Shown here: piece after piece, positions 1 through 13,300 of the stretch | Position numbering within the stretch: position 1 is the first letter of the stretch | Layout of the letters: the number at the start of each line of letters is the position of its first letter | Assembly: GCA_947247005.1 (NCBI GenBank) | Contig: OX365944.1 | Location: forward strand, 57,952,096 to 58,016,095 | Length of the DNA: 64,000 nucleotides | Source: Spisula solida | Taxonomy: Eukaryota; Mollusca; Bivalvia; Venerida; Mactridae | Direction of reading: 5' to 3' | Notes under the pieces: model-generated | What the model was told of the DNA's origin: nothing | What the model saw: only the letters and a program-made list of their open reading frames with translations | The model's database searches: none | Position numbers and translations under genes: made by a program

Positions 1-2049
1 AAAGCTTTGTGAATGCTGGCACAGGAATCACAGGATGCTGTACTTTCAAATACATAGATTATTTTAATATGAAATTATTCCAACTGAAAATGATAAAAAC
101 ACATTTCAACACATTTTAACACATTCAAACATAAAAACCAAACAATAAATGCCTTCCTGGAGTTAACAATAGAACAAGAAAACCATCATGTGTAGAACTG
201 ATGGTACTCGCGGATCATTTTCTATCACATCTGGACAATGTGTCGGCAATTTTTCACCTCCAAGTTTAGCCAGCTAAACATTCTTCAAATAAAACAAAAT
301 AACACCAGTAAAACAATATTGTACAAACACAATAAGGCAATAATTTGTGTAACACATTTAACACATGAAATAGTCAAACAATCAGGAATTCTGGTTAAAA
401 CATAAAACTGGATGAACATACTATCAACATCGGCTTGTAAGAACACACATGTAGTTTACCTGTGTAAGACCATTATTATTTAATTGCTAGATTATCATTG
501 GACCCTTTTCAAAGGGAGGGAAAGAGGAAGAGCATTCATTTTCATGTCGTTTCTGAATTCAGATGGACTGATTTTTGCCTTCTTTTGATAGTTTTAAATT
601 ATTTTAAATATTCTACTTACAGAAAAAAGGTCAAGGGTCATTAAACTAGCAGGTTGTGATGATAATCTAAGAATTTATGTATTATGGCCTAAAGGCACAA
701 CGAATAGGATATAGATATCATGTAAAAACATCACTAGAGATGTTTCAGTAGTTGGGTGGAAATATATGTTCCTTTTTCTAAAATAATCTACTTTGAAATT
801 CTAATGTTTAACACTTGAGCTTCAACATGAGATAAGGGTCCTATTATATACATGATTCTCAAGCTTTCTACAAAATCGTACCTGATTCAGATACAAAATA
901 TACATGTATGTTTAACCCTTGACCAAATTACATGTATCATACTTCGAAAACAAAATGTGACAAAAAGATAATATTATGTCAGACAGGGAAGAGAAATCTT
1001 ATTTCAATGGCCACAAACATGTTATGTTTTCGACCGGACACTGAAAGGACCCGTTGCACAAGTTTCCAATCTCAACATAAAATCACCATAATTTATCACA
1101 GACCAGAAATCTTACAAGAAATTTGACCCCGGCCCCCTTATCATCAAGAAACTTGACCCCTGACCACCAAACTGATGTAACACTAAACAATTGGTAATAT
1201 ATTCCTCTCTTATAAATGACTAAAAGGGACAACATGTTAAAGCACGATCAGTAAAACGTTTCATATAAAAGTCAATGTACTATGACAGAACATCACATTA
1301 AAGACAGATGAATATTATATAATGCACAAATAATGATATGTGTACATTGAGCAAGATTTATGAAGTATGTTTGACCTTATTTTTATCATCAATGAAACAT
1401 AGTTACATGATGCTCAAGTTAAAAAATTGTATAAAAATATATTATCTTGACATAAGTAAGATGCTAAGAATCAGAATATTCCACGATAACAGAACAAGCA
1501 GACGACAAAATAAACATGAAACCAGAACATTTCCAAGGTCAGCTTGATCAAAAAGCTATGAACACTTTCAGTTATCTAGTATTTATAATACAATCTACAG
1601 CATGTAAAATTTACCTGTTCCTGACCTTTATGTATGAATACATAACATGGATATTATTCAGCATTCATCTATAGTAGTCAGTCATTAAAGGCATATTCCC
1701 TCATTTTTTTTATATTTGTAATTCTTGTTATTAACACTTTAGAGAACCGAATATAAACGTGAACTGTATGATTATGCTTAGTACCAAGGTCAACAGGATC
1801 TGGGTATGGTAATTTTTGTAAAGCTATAACAACACGGGTATTGTGCTATAACACAATAAAGCTGTACAGGGACATTGACTGAATGGCAGTACAACATTGA
1901 CATATTTAACAATATAACGGAAAGCAACAATGCTATGTTCAAACATATTGCACCATATCTGGATTAACATTGACATTAGATTTTATCACACATACAATTA
2001 TACACAAAATTGCGTTTACATCAACTCAGAATGTTCAAAACATATACTC

Positions 2050-2290
2050 AATGACACAAAATATAGTGTCAAAGACACACACAATGTCAAGGACTCAGGC
2101 AATGTGGTAGTGTCAAGTACAGTGACAATGTCAAGGACAGGGACAAGTGCAAGGACAAAGACAAGGATCCAGACAATAACAATGCCAAGTACATTGACAA
2201 TGTCAAGGATACAGACAATGACAAGTACAGTGACAATGTCAAGGACAGGGAAAATGCAAGGACACAGACAACGTCAAGGTCACAAAATCA
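2050..2290. repeat. Degenerate GACA/AGGACA-rich tandem sequence
   Basis: Irregular repeats of gtcaaggacaggacaatg-like words, diverged simple-sequence DNA. It keeps a 129-codon plus frame open (1930-2319) only because the short unit lacks stops in that frame. Confidence 0.7.
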
Positions 2291-3511
2291 ACTTTCAAAA
2301 TGTAACTTACAATTATTAACACATTATCACTTACTTTCTGACTGATTATCTATTTTAATGCCAAGCTCAAAAGATAAAACAACATAAACAATATTTAATA
2401 ATGCAAGAATACAAAAGTTTCTCTGACAATATTCACAGACTGCATGTATATAAGGTCAGAATGCATTAATGTATAGTGACTTCTGAACAAACAAAGCAGT
2501 ATACAATGGAATGTCCAATATATTCACCTGAGGAAACACCATGTATAAGGGAACCTAACTTTGGAAAACTAATACAACACAATGTATTAGAACATCAACC
2601 AGATAAGCCAGCATATATAACAGTGTCTGAAACATGATTTCATTTACTGGAACATTGAAACAAGTTAATATGCCCTTCTTATTAACTAATCAAAATCTGA
2701 AGTAATGCATCACATGTAAATCTTTATAGACTTGACTAGTAATCCCTGAATAAGGCAATATATTTTGATAGTACACGTCTGGTTTAAGTTGAATTTTGGC
2801 TCAAAACATCACCCTGTGTAACATTCTTTTACTGCAAAAGTGCATATTCGAAAAAATAGATAATTGATTATGAAGTAAATATCTAATATGAAGTCCACAA
2901 CAATAATGTGTGATTAAAATGAATCTGCATATTTACAGTAGACAATCAAGGCCAAGTATGTGGTTAGAATTACTAAAATAAATTTACAAGAACATATCAC
3001 AAAATTCCTGTTTATGATCACATATGTTGAGTAGAGAATGTCGACATGTCACTCACAAATAAAGCCCTCATTGTGAGTTAAACCACAGGTTACTGTATCA
3101 CTGATAAAAGAGAATAAAAAATACAAAAAATTATTCATATATTGAGAAAAAACAATATAAAAATTTATTTATAAATCAATAGGTGAATAAATTGATGTAT
3201 ATTTTATACTCAAATCATTGATGCAGTTATCCAAGAGTTTAATATCCAACCATTTATAGAAAATACAAAAACAGAAAACTTAACACCACAACAAGAAATT
3301 GGATGAAACATCTGATGTAAACATTTACACAATGTCAAAATATAAACATTATCAAAAATGCACGGTACATTGTATTTACAAACACTAGCATTATGTGTAT
3401 ATGATATACAGAAATATGTTGTACAAATATAATTAAAACAAAGGAATTATGCGAGGTTGGATGCTGATTTACATAATTATGATACAAAATAGGGACACCA
3501 TTTCCCTGAAG

Positions 3512-3585
3512 TTTGTCTGTTTGGCACAACAAGGTTGTATCTCTCTATATAGTGAGATAGAACCTGGTAGCGCCAAACAGACAAA
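3512..3585. repeat. Hairpin element, copy 1 of 3
   Basis: Left arm begins TTTGTCTGTTTGGC; right arm ends GCCAAACAGACAAA, a perfect 14-bp outer stem, with more pairing inward around ACAAGGTTGTATCTC. Copies 2 and 3 lie at 31660-31729 and 45700-45776 and have GTCCCTTTGG-like outer stems instead. Confidence 0.75.
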
Positions 3586-5125
3586 TTGTGGGCAACATTG
3601 CCATGGTAACATTATGGCATTTCTTACAAAAGTACTCAAGGGAGGTCATGGAAATAATTACCTAGGCCACAGGTGATATTATGATTTAGACCTGTTGGGT
3701 ATACTATATTTTTATCTAAAAATATAACACACAAAACTTGTGTACATCATGATACAACCACCTGTGAACTAGGCTGGAGTGGTGCATAATGTTACCTTGA
3801 CAACATGTTACCCACAACTTCAGGTAACTATATAAGACACAACATGTAATTTATATGTGAAACTAAACTCCAGTAATGCTGTACCTGTACTTATTTCACA
3901 GACAAAACAATAATTCACATTACATGCAGTCTCCTACCTAACTTCCATGTGACTCGGTCTTTAACTCTGGCAACAATATAAATCCCCTAGATTTAAAGCA
4001 ACTTATTACAGATCATTTATTGGAATCTTTGGATCACATCTCAACACAACTTTCAGCTGTTTAATGAGATCTGGAATAAAACTGATTTCAAAAATGTCTT
4101 CTTTCACAGAATCAGGAAATAGAATATCTTGAAAATTCGAAAAAAGTCTCAAAAATTCATCACAATTGTTTTATAGAGATACCCCAATCTCTTATACCTT
4201 TATACATGTGTCTATAAATATTTATTTACTCTACATGGTAAGCACATGGCTAAAATAGTTATTCTCAAACAAACATACTGTATGCATAAATCTGAATAAA
4301 ATATTCACTTTCCTATAAAAAAAATCTCCAGACTCCAATCTGAATTCTGCACATATAAAACACACTAGGTTTGGATAAAAGTCTATAAAATCTTAGGCAA
4401 GATACGTACTGTTACAACAATAAATGTAAGAATAAACAATTTTTGGTACACATATACTTATACAAAATAACAACTTAGGCAGACAGTGATCAAGAAATAT
4501 TCGCATGTCAATATTTACTATGTAAAGTGAGTATCCGACAGAAATGTCCCCTTCTAGACGATCTGTTGAACATACATACAGGCATTACACATCGCAAGCA
4601 TGGAATGTCTAAAATACACATATAATCATTCAAATATGAAACATTTCATTGTCTATGTTTACATGCAAAACTCCATTATTATGTCTGAATAAAATTAAGT
4701 AACAAAAATACAAAATGTACTTTTTCCAAAGCAATGAGCTTCACAGGCCATTCAAACTTCTTGAGCCAAATAATGTATTCTGAAAGAGCATGTTGTTTAA
4801 AAAAATGGCAATAACTGCATGATGTGTTTCTCTAATCTTTTTCTTGTACAAACATCATTATAAACCATGTACAACAATTGCATATTTCAACATATTCACA
4901 GGAATATAATGGCGAACAATTATCACATAAAATATGTCTATTACAGATAAGGTGGATGATATGAACAGATTACAAAGGCGAATTTCTTCATCAAAAAAGA
5001 AAGACAATGAAACAAAGAGAACAATCTACAAGAGAACTTGGATGCCTCCGAGTGCCTTCAGACAGGGAAAATAGTTCAAGCAATCTACCTGTTTGAGGTT
5101 TGTACTGCATACTAATGTATCATGT

Positions 5126-5257
5126 GCCTCTGTAGCTCAGTGGGTAGAGCGCTTGTCGTCTAATCTGGCGACCAGGGTTCAAATACAGGTGGAGGCACTC
5201 ATAAGCCTGCCATATTTCAGCAGAAAGCTGACTGGCAAATAAAGGCTATGCTCAGCA
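5126..5257 (+). mobile_element. tRNA-derived SINE, fullest copy
   Basis: 5126-5197 looks like a tRNA: GCCTCTG and TGGAGGC can form the acceptor stem, TAGCTCAGTGGGTAGAGC is a good A box/D arm, and GGTTCAAATAC a B box. The anticodon stem does not pair, so it is not a working tRNA. A tail (CCTGCCATATTTCAGCAG... to about 5257) follows, shared with 28447-28520. Confidence 0.75.
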
Positions 5258-5671
5258 CTATTTTACCAGGACAGAAGAACCTGTTCCAGGTTAAAGGGTG
5301 TTTGAAGCAAAACTTTTTGAGGCATCGAAGTTCTACCGTAGGCTATAGTGTTTGTGGAAACAAACAAACCATATCATACGCTACAAGATTTGGTTGTGTA
5401 TGATTTACATAGGATCACAAGTACAGAGATCAATAAGAAAGTTTTCATCATCGCGAGATTTTGGAATTATAGGACAAAAACAATGTAATTGAAAACTGAT
5501 TCAAATATGATTATTATGCTACTTTCTAAAATCAATGTACTACATTTGGCATGAAGGGAAATGGGGATTAAGTAAACACAACTGTGAACACAACTAGTGT
5601 TCCAAATATTCCGATAACGTTGTCCAATCATTGATGTCTGGTAGTATAGAAGCTGGAATCTCATTGGATGT

Positions 5672-5836
5672 TTACATACACTTCATGTAAGTAAGTTTAT
5701 AAAACTGGCCAATCATTGTTTCCATTTCATTACAATAAGTAATGTCTGTCTGTGAGTGTATAATAAGTAAGCTGACATTTGATTGGCTGGTTAGTTGCAT
5801 TGTTCTAGTACCCGACTCTATCTCCACCCACTTGCC
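5672..5836 (-). other. Candidate 3' terminal exon with a 54-codon open frame
   Basis: The sequence CTTTATTTCAG precedes 5836 on the minus strand, a good 3' splice site. From there one frame stays open for 54 codons (GKWVEIESGTRTMQLTSQSN...) to TAA at 5672. Spliced from the donor at 10114 it would be 3'UTR. Joined to exon 23 or 24 its frame would stop after a few codons. It may be a UTR exon, the last exon of another minus-strand transcript, or chance. I do not recognise the peptide. Confidence 0.3.
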
Positions 5837-7968
5837 CTGAAATAAAGTAGAAAATACATTAGGATAATTTTTGCATAAGGCAAAGTTTCCGTATAAAAGT
5901 TTTAAGTGAAATATTTAAATAAATAGAGAGATAACTACCCTGGCATATTGTCAATTTCGAAACATGCACAATTATGAATTTATGATAGAACTACATGGCA
6001 CACAACAGTCACTGTTACATCTTACACAAGTTACAAAGTGTCATAATATCAGTCAATGTCATTTATTACACAAATTTCTCCTACTGAGCACTCATGGCAA
6101 GATAATTTGAAAAAAAAAATTTAATCTGGTATTTTTTGTAATTTTTTTTCGAGAACCAGATTCTATGACTCTATAGGGACAATCTACAAATTAAATGTAA
6201 ATATTCTTCATTAAATGTAAATATACTTCTAACTTTTATCTATATAGATAAGGGTATAATGATAGAAAAATGCTACAATCATTTCCTGAATAGACACAAA
6301 TTACAATCATGTTTGTTCTTTCTTTCTTACAGTAGTTATGTTAAACCACAAAGCTGAACAAGTGTCATGCAAGTGATTCCCAGAAAATGTTATTTAACTG
6401 TACAGATACATATGGTCTTACATTTATTATACCAGCTTTATTTATTGTACATTTGTATTATAGATTCATTTAAAATACTCTTGACCATCAAGTAGTGCAT
6501 TGGCCAGTTGTTTAATTAATTTACATGAGAATGCACAATTACTGTTAGTTGATACGATTAAATGATATATATGCACAGTCAAAGAAAATATTGATTTATG
6601 GTAAAATAATTTCTTGACTATTAGTAAAACAGATTCTGACATGGTTAAGCGACATACACTCCCAAATTCTCCACACTTTTAAATCCCAGTCAAAAACTTT
6701 CAAAGCAGGGAATTTAGGACACAAGCTTCTTTGAGTACAAATAATAAGTCTACGAGGTAGCAACAAAGATCAAATAATATAGTATAAGTCTCTACATAAT
6801 AGCATTAACATAATGTTTTATGTATGAATCCATTTAAAACAAACATGACATATCTATAGTGTGCCAACAATAATGAGAAAGGCGGGAACATTTGAGAAGT
6901 AATCAGATTTGCATGATTTATCAGTGATGTTTTTAGTAATTTGTAAAACAAATTTTGTAATATTTGACCAAAAAAACATGTTTGTAAGTATCATTATCCT
7001 GGGCACACTATAGTTCCATTTAGTTGCCAGACAATAGACAAAATAATCTGTCCATATAAACACAAGCCTGTCCATGTAACATATAAACGTTGTCCATGTA
7101 ACATAAACCAGTCCATAGACCATATGGTCACATAAAGGTCTTGAAAGAAAACACCAACATTATAAGGTCCACTGTAACAGAACGAAACAACTGAAAACTT
7201 TACAGTACAGAAGTACAGTATTATAGCTCAGAGATATCAGACATACTGATCCACATAAACTCAATTTAGTACATTGATTTGTGTTTAACTTGGCTCAAAT
7301 ATTGTCATAACACATTAGAATTAGCTGTTCAAACACAAATCTTAAGGACTGAAAATGCATGACTTTTTCATGGAAATTGCTGTATACTGAACTGTTCTGT
7401 GATATATTCATGTGTAAAGGTCAGGATTGCGTTAATATTTCCAGACTTTAGGATCAGGTTAATATCTCGGCACTACAGACACATTTAACAATATAATGTT
7501 CACTGTAACAAACAACTGCTAAACATACTACAAAAAAAGTCATGCACAGTGACAGGCAGCATGTCACAAACATAAAATCCAAAGCTTATATTCCCAACAA
7601 TAACAGCATGCATTGAGATACTAGTATATATGAATTACAATATGCAATACAACGAAATATAGCTTCAAGACTTCTGTAAACAATCAGAGTAGTACTCTTC
7701 AACATGCTGGTGCATGAAATCCATTGTTTTAGTTAAACATTTTGAAATACTATGTATTAAACTCAATACATCTGTATCTCTTTGTTTAGACATCAAAACA
7801 TGTTTATCCAAATACACCCAATTTTAGAATTGTGTCCATCAAACAACACTGTAAGATTAATTATGGCAACATACACCATGTAATAGATTACTACACTGAT
7901 TATAAATACAACATGTGTATCAGATAATACAGGAATGTCATTGATGATCTGTCACCATATACAGTACT

Positions 7969-8233
7969 GGAGCCTGTTGCCTAACTAAAGCGCTACCAAG
8001 CGCTCAATATTACTATGCTAGGAAACAAAGCACTAGATAGTGGACGAATCAAAAACCAAATATGACACCAGCAAGCACTAGCGGACAGCAGACTGTTGCA
8101 TAGCAAAGTGCTATTTGTTGCACATCAAAGCGCTGGCAATCAGTGACTGCTCGCTGGTAGCATGTCTTTGTATAGACGTAGGAAAAGGCTTGATAGCACT
8201 ATTTATTAGCGTTTTGATTACGCAACAGGCTCC
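7969..8233. mobile_element. Short inverted-repeat element (GGAGCCTGTTGC family)
   Basis: Ends GGAGCCTGTTGC and GCAACAGGCTCC are perfect inverted repeats, and similarity continues inward. The interior has repeated AGCGCT words. Related fragments are at 19541-19642 and 29881-29991. It has no coding capacity, so it is probably a MITE. Confidence 0.65.
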
Positions 8234-9758
8234 GGATGTATAGCATTTAAGGTAGGTTCTCGCTCTATCAGGGCTTCCATTCTATGGGTATGATCAATAT
8301 CACGCAATATTTCAACCTGGCAGATTTTGCAAAATTTTAACCTGATGGCTGTTTAAACTTGTGCATAATGTTACCAAAATAAAACTACATGGAAGACAAG
8401 TAAATCGACCAGTACACAACACTTTGTATCAAAACATTGTAAGAATTCGTTTCACAATTGATACATTTAATAAGTAAGTCTAGACTTTGAATCATCAATA
8501 ACATCCCAGATATAATACCCATGCACGGATCCAGAGGGGAGGTCTGGTTGAACTCCTGTCTGAGTAAAACATTGCTGGTTGGACTCCCTCGGGATCTGAG
8601 CATGATACATACATTATACGTGCAGCATGCAAGTTGTACTTTAACATAATAAGCTAATAGGATGCAGAATGGCAACATAAAATACACTACAGAGTGAGAC
8701 CTCTACATAGATTGCTTTAATTAGCTCACTTAAACTATAGATGCAAGTTTACTGAAAACACAAGTAAGGTATATTCATCAATAACTCAAAAACAATGTAT
8801 GTACAATATCAGATCATCTTCATGCAATAATTGAGTCACACAAATAATGTACAACACAATATAATTGGTGTAACAGAGTGCACTCTCCGTGTAATCTATT
8901 TAAGCTTCATGATAAAGTGTTTAATATACTCGTCATTTTAACAGGGGTTCTAGTGAAGCATCATGCCCAATCATGAAAATTAGATGCAAGTCTGTTTTGG
9001 GTGCCATTAGCACACAGCCTTACACCTAAGCTATGTTTTCAAACATGGCTCTGTTGTGAAAATACTGCTAATGGAACTTCAAATGACCATAACTTTGTCA
9101 ATACTTCAAGTACAGCAAATCCAGAATATTCCGAAATTGTAGGACTCTTGTTGTAATATTCAATTTCGCAGTTTACACTGAGAGACATTAAAATAGCGTA
9201 TAATAACTATATACGGTACAAGGAAAATTCATAATTATACCATGTAATGTTGAAATAAGGTTCGTAAGACAGATATGAAACATCATATACAAAATGTACT
9301 TGTAACATTCGGGCATCTGGAAGGTAACCTTACAAATAGTATATAAAAATTATCCTGATTTTATAGATGCTGTATTATATCTCGACCGAATCACTGATCA
9401 TCCAGTTCAGTAAGACCATCCTCAGGCCTGGTTTCCTTAAAGCCTGATTATCTTATTGAAATGATTACAATATTGTGGTTAAAAAAACATCAAATTATCA
9501 AACTAGGACTTGAATGTTGTGTTATCCATTTCAAGATGGTCTTATTATTGAGGCGGATTTTAAGTAAGACTGAACTTTAATATATTCAAACTGTCAGTGG
9601 CCTTATTCAATACATACAGAGAATGATATAAGTACATTGATAATAACACCACCACTAGTTTTATAGAACTTTGGCCTACGATTATAAAATCCCCATCTCA
9701 GATGCCAGGATGTTACTATACAGAAACTAAGAATGCATTCATAGATATCCCTGGATAG

Positions 9759-9975
9759 AATGAGAAGGTCGGAAGAACAAAATCGATATTTTGAGAAAAC
9801 AAGAAAAAACTGTCTGAAAACTACTCTTTACTTATGGAAAAACAAGCTTTTTCAACTTCAGTTTGGTGAACATGACTAGTTCCGATTTTCATGAAAATAG
9901 GCTCATAAGAAGGTCTTGTGATGCAGATTTCAAATATGCATAAGTCTAAAAGGTCCTACTTACAACCTTCTCATT
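9759..9975. mobile_element. Short repeat element, copy 1
   Basis: Bounded by AATGAGAAGGT and ACCTTCTCATT. A diverged copy in opposite orientation lies at 55672-55975, sharing words such as AAACTGTCTGAA, TCATGAAAATAGG and TACTTACAACCT. Non-coding. Confidence 0.6.
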
Positions 9976-10109
9976 TTAAGCCAGCGATATAATCTAATTT
10001 TCACCATTTTCTCCAATACTTGTATACTAGTATGTTGAATGATTTGTTCAGTCATGCATCAGAAAGCCAAATGTATAGAAGCTACAACAACAACAACAAC
10101 ATATAAATA

Positions 10110-10124
10110 CTTACACATTTAAGG
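10110..10124 (-). promoter_or_regulatory. Splice donor just after the prominin stop codon
   Basis: On the minus strand the stop codon is followed by 10 nt and then GTAAGTAT, a near-perfect 5' splice site. This suggests that the last coding exon ends at 10115 and that the 3'UTR carries an intron. The distance is far below 50 nt, so nonsense-mediated decay would not be expected. Confidence 0.55.
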
Positions 10125-10389
10125 TTAGTAACGGCGTCCACTAGGGTAGCCATTATGACCGACCCGTTCGTACTGTGGTGATATAGCATCATCATACAAA
10201 GGGGGCTGATCATAAGGGTCCATATGGGGCTCAGCATATAAGCGTGCACCACGTGGATCCCCACGATCGTGTTCAGGGGTGTAATTAGGATAGTTATCCC
10301 TATGGTAACGGGGATTGTGCTCATTATCTCTACCTTGATAACCGTAGTTGTAAGCTCCGTTAGAATTGGTACGCTGATCTTTTCCCATA
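10125..10389 (-). CDS. PROM1: Prominin coding exon 25: extended tail with PPxY, stop codon
   Basis: Residues 857-944. The tail is rich in Tyr, Asn, Arg, Asp and Pro (NYTPEHDRGDPRGARLYAEP) and contains DQPPLYDDA, a PPxY motif (P919, P920, L921, Y922) of the kind bound by WW domains of Nedd4-type ligases. Tyr occurs roughly every eight residues. The stop TAA is at 10125-10127. The exon probably continues to 10115, where a perfect donor GTAAGTAT follows. Confidence 0.92.
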
Positions 10390-13300
10390 CTGTTAAAATG
10401 AAAAATTAAACAACAAATCGTGAGCAGAAGTCAAGACAGTGAAACTGGATCTAACAGGTTATGTTATTATTCAATGGTTATGTTATATCAGTTATAATGT
10501 TATTATGAAATGTTAATATTGGCTTCAAGAAAATGTTAATATCAACGTAAACTAGGCAATGATGAAGTATTGGAAAGCAATGCTTAAATTTGCTCAAAAG
10601 ATACTAAATGGTTCTAAAAATAATGCAATTTACAGACAGTAAGGCCGAACTACAGAGGCGTTAACCTTGACATCCTGACATCAATTACAATAGTTGTAAC
10701 ATACTGTAAACTCATTTTTTTTCTAGGGAATTTAATTTTCGTTAGTTTTCGATGTTGAACTCGACCATGAAATCTAATCCCCATGATTAATCCACCTCTC
10801 AAATTCAGACATAAGTTTACCCTTTCAAGATTTGTAATCCACGAATTTACAATCCCCACGGTAATTAATTTTTTTTCAAAATCCACGAACTGTAATACCC
10901 ACGAAAATAGGTGATTTTACAGTATATGGGGAAAATCTCGTGAAGCCAGGAATGTCTCACCATAGTAAATATAAATGAAGTGTGGTAATATTTCATAAAT
11001 AACCATGATATAGACATATAATATGTATATACACACCCCCCTCAGATCACATCCCACAGCGTGCAAGCAAGCTTATATATACATATAATGTGAAGATTTT
11101 ATCATTCTTAAACTTATGTAAGGTAACATGCAAAGCAGCTTCACAATCAGCCTTTATACTAAAGAAATTCCTATCATAATACATAAACACAATTAAATTT
11201 TTTAAAAATATTGTGGTTTGTTTCCATTTTTTTCATTGACAGAACGAAATTCATAAAAATCTATCTAACATTGCTCTAAAATGAATGATTTTGATATTGA
11301 ATAAAATAAACATAAAATGAGAGTCAGACATTTGCATATAGATGTTCTCACAGAAATGTTTAAGAATAATCAATCTCTGTAGGGTAGCTTTAATAATGAA
11401 TATTAATCCAAACCCCAAACAATGAAAGTAAATCAGTGAAACTCTTCAGAAAGAAGTACCTGGTTAATGGCACATTATCGTCATGACGACCACCTCGGTA
11501 ACCATTATCATATTCACCGTTGTGATGTGATCTTATCCTGTGTATGAAAAACATGATCACTTAGAACAGAATCATTAGCTTCTTACCTGTACTTGAAGGT
11601 ACCAAACATAAAATCTGATCAATATGTTAACTACCTATATATATCAAGTTAAAATCTTTAAAAGAAAATATAAATATACATGCTTAAAGATGTAGCAATG
11701 AGACAACTTATCAAAAACCAAAGCTTCATGCTCATTTGTGTAATTCTTCATATACAGTAATTGTAGCCATACATGTATGGTGCAGCATTCAAGCAATTAT
11801 CCACAGTGTATGAATATCATGCTCAGAAGCACTGAGAGAATGATAAATACTGCACATGTAGTCTAATCCGCATCTACACTGTCCAATTCACATCTAAACT
11901 GTCTAATCAACATCTACACTGTCTGGTCCCCATCTACGCTGACTAATCAAAATCTACACTGTATAATCAATATCTAAACTATCTAATCAACATCTACACT
12001 GTCTGATCAACATCTACACTGTCTAATCAACATCTACACTGTCTGATCAACATCTACACTGTCTAATCAACATCTACACTGACTGGTCCCCATCTACGCT
12101 GACTAATCAAAATCTACACTGTATAATCAATATCTACACTGTCTAATCAACATCTACACTGTCTAATCAACATCTACACTGTCTGATCAACATCTACACT
12201 GTCTAATCAACATCTACACTGTATAATCAACATCTACACTGTCTGATCAACATCTACACTGTCTAATCAACATCTACACTGTCTGATCAACATATACACT
12301 GTCTAATCAACATCTACACTGTCTAATCCACATCTACATTTTGTATGTTGTATATTTTCTATGTTCTGGTCACTACCTACCCTATAAGAAGACAAAGTAG
12401 TATATACATTTGATTGAAGCAAGAAAATTATAACAAGTGCAGTTTTATAAGAATTCACAAAAGTGCTTCACAAAAGTGCTTCACTTACGGGTCATCAAAA
12501 CTTCTTTTCTGTCTGTATTTCTCGGAACGTTTGTACAAACTTGATAGCATAGCAGCAAGTATAAATGATGGAATGTAGAAAAACAAGCTCCAGCCTAGTC
12601 CAAACCATATAGCATTCTGCAAGTATAATGTTTGAACAGAATATGTAACATGTAATACGGTCTTATTTTAACAGTACAACAATGAGTAAGAAAACCAGAC
12701 TAATATATTGTCTCGCAATGAATTGGTAAGTGTTAATAGTAAAAGGCAAGTAAATGCAACATGTAATCACTTTATGAGAGCATAACAAGAACCAAACAAT
12801 GGATATTTCTACCACACATTATGTCAAAATCAAATTCAAAATATTATAAATACAGAAATAAATTCCAAACTTACAAATGGTTCGATGGTAATGACACACA
12901 CAGCATCCACGGCAGCTTGAACACCGTCATATAACGGTCGACATTTACCTATATCATTCTTTATCTGAAAAAAGCAATAATTTACTGAGTTAACTTCCGT
13001 CTACACACATTGACTCTCTTTGCCTATATCACTCTGAGAACTCACCATATTGAGTATATTTTGTATACCAAACAAATTATGTCACCTGCCAGCAATTTCT
13101 AAACTTCAAACGTATATTTTTGACAAACCTTGTTCTACTGTTAAAATTCAGCATATGGAACTTCAAATGACCATACCTTGGTTAATACTTTGAATATTTT
13201 CATCAAATAACTTTTATCTTCTGTGCAACAGTTCATTCTTTCAAGTGCAGCAAATCCGGATTTCTGGATTATTCAGGAATTATAGGACCCCTGATTTGTT

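Larger units (their letters stand above)
1..10109. other. 3' flank of the prominin gene, no gene recognised
   Basis: AT-rich sequence with only short chance ORFs on both strands. It may include long 3'UTR sequence of the minus-strand gene. Recognisable items are a GACA-rich block (2050-2290), a hairpin element (3512-3585), a tRNA-derived SINE (5126-5257) and two short inverted-repeat elements (7969-8233, 9759-9975). Confidence 0.6.

Noticed and set aside
1930..2319. 129-residue Thr/Met/Ser-rich ORF
   Set aside because: Half of it is degenerate GACA simple sequence; no domain, no splice context.
5126..5197. Possible tRNA gene
   Set aside because: A and B boxes and acceptor stem look right, but the anticodon arm does not pair and the sequence continues into a tail shared with 28447-28520, so it is a SINE head.
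10082..10324. 80-residue minus-strand ORF overlapping the last prominin exon
   Set aside because: A shadow frame of exon 25; the frame with correct phase from exon 24 is 10125-10389.
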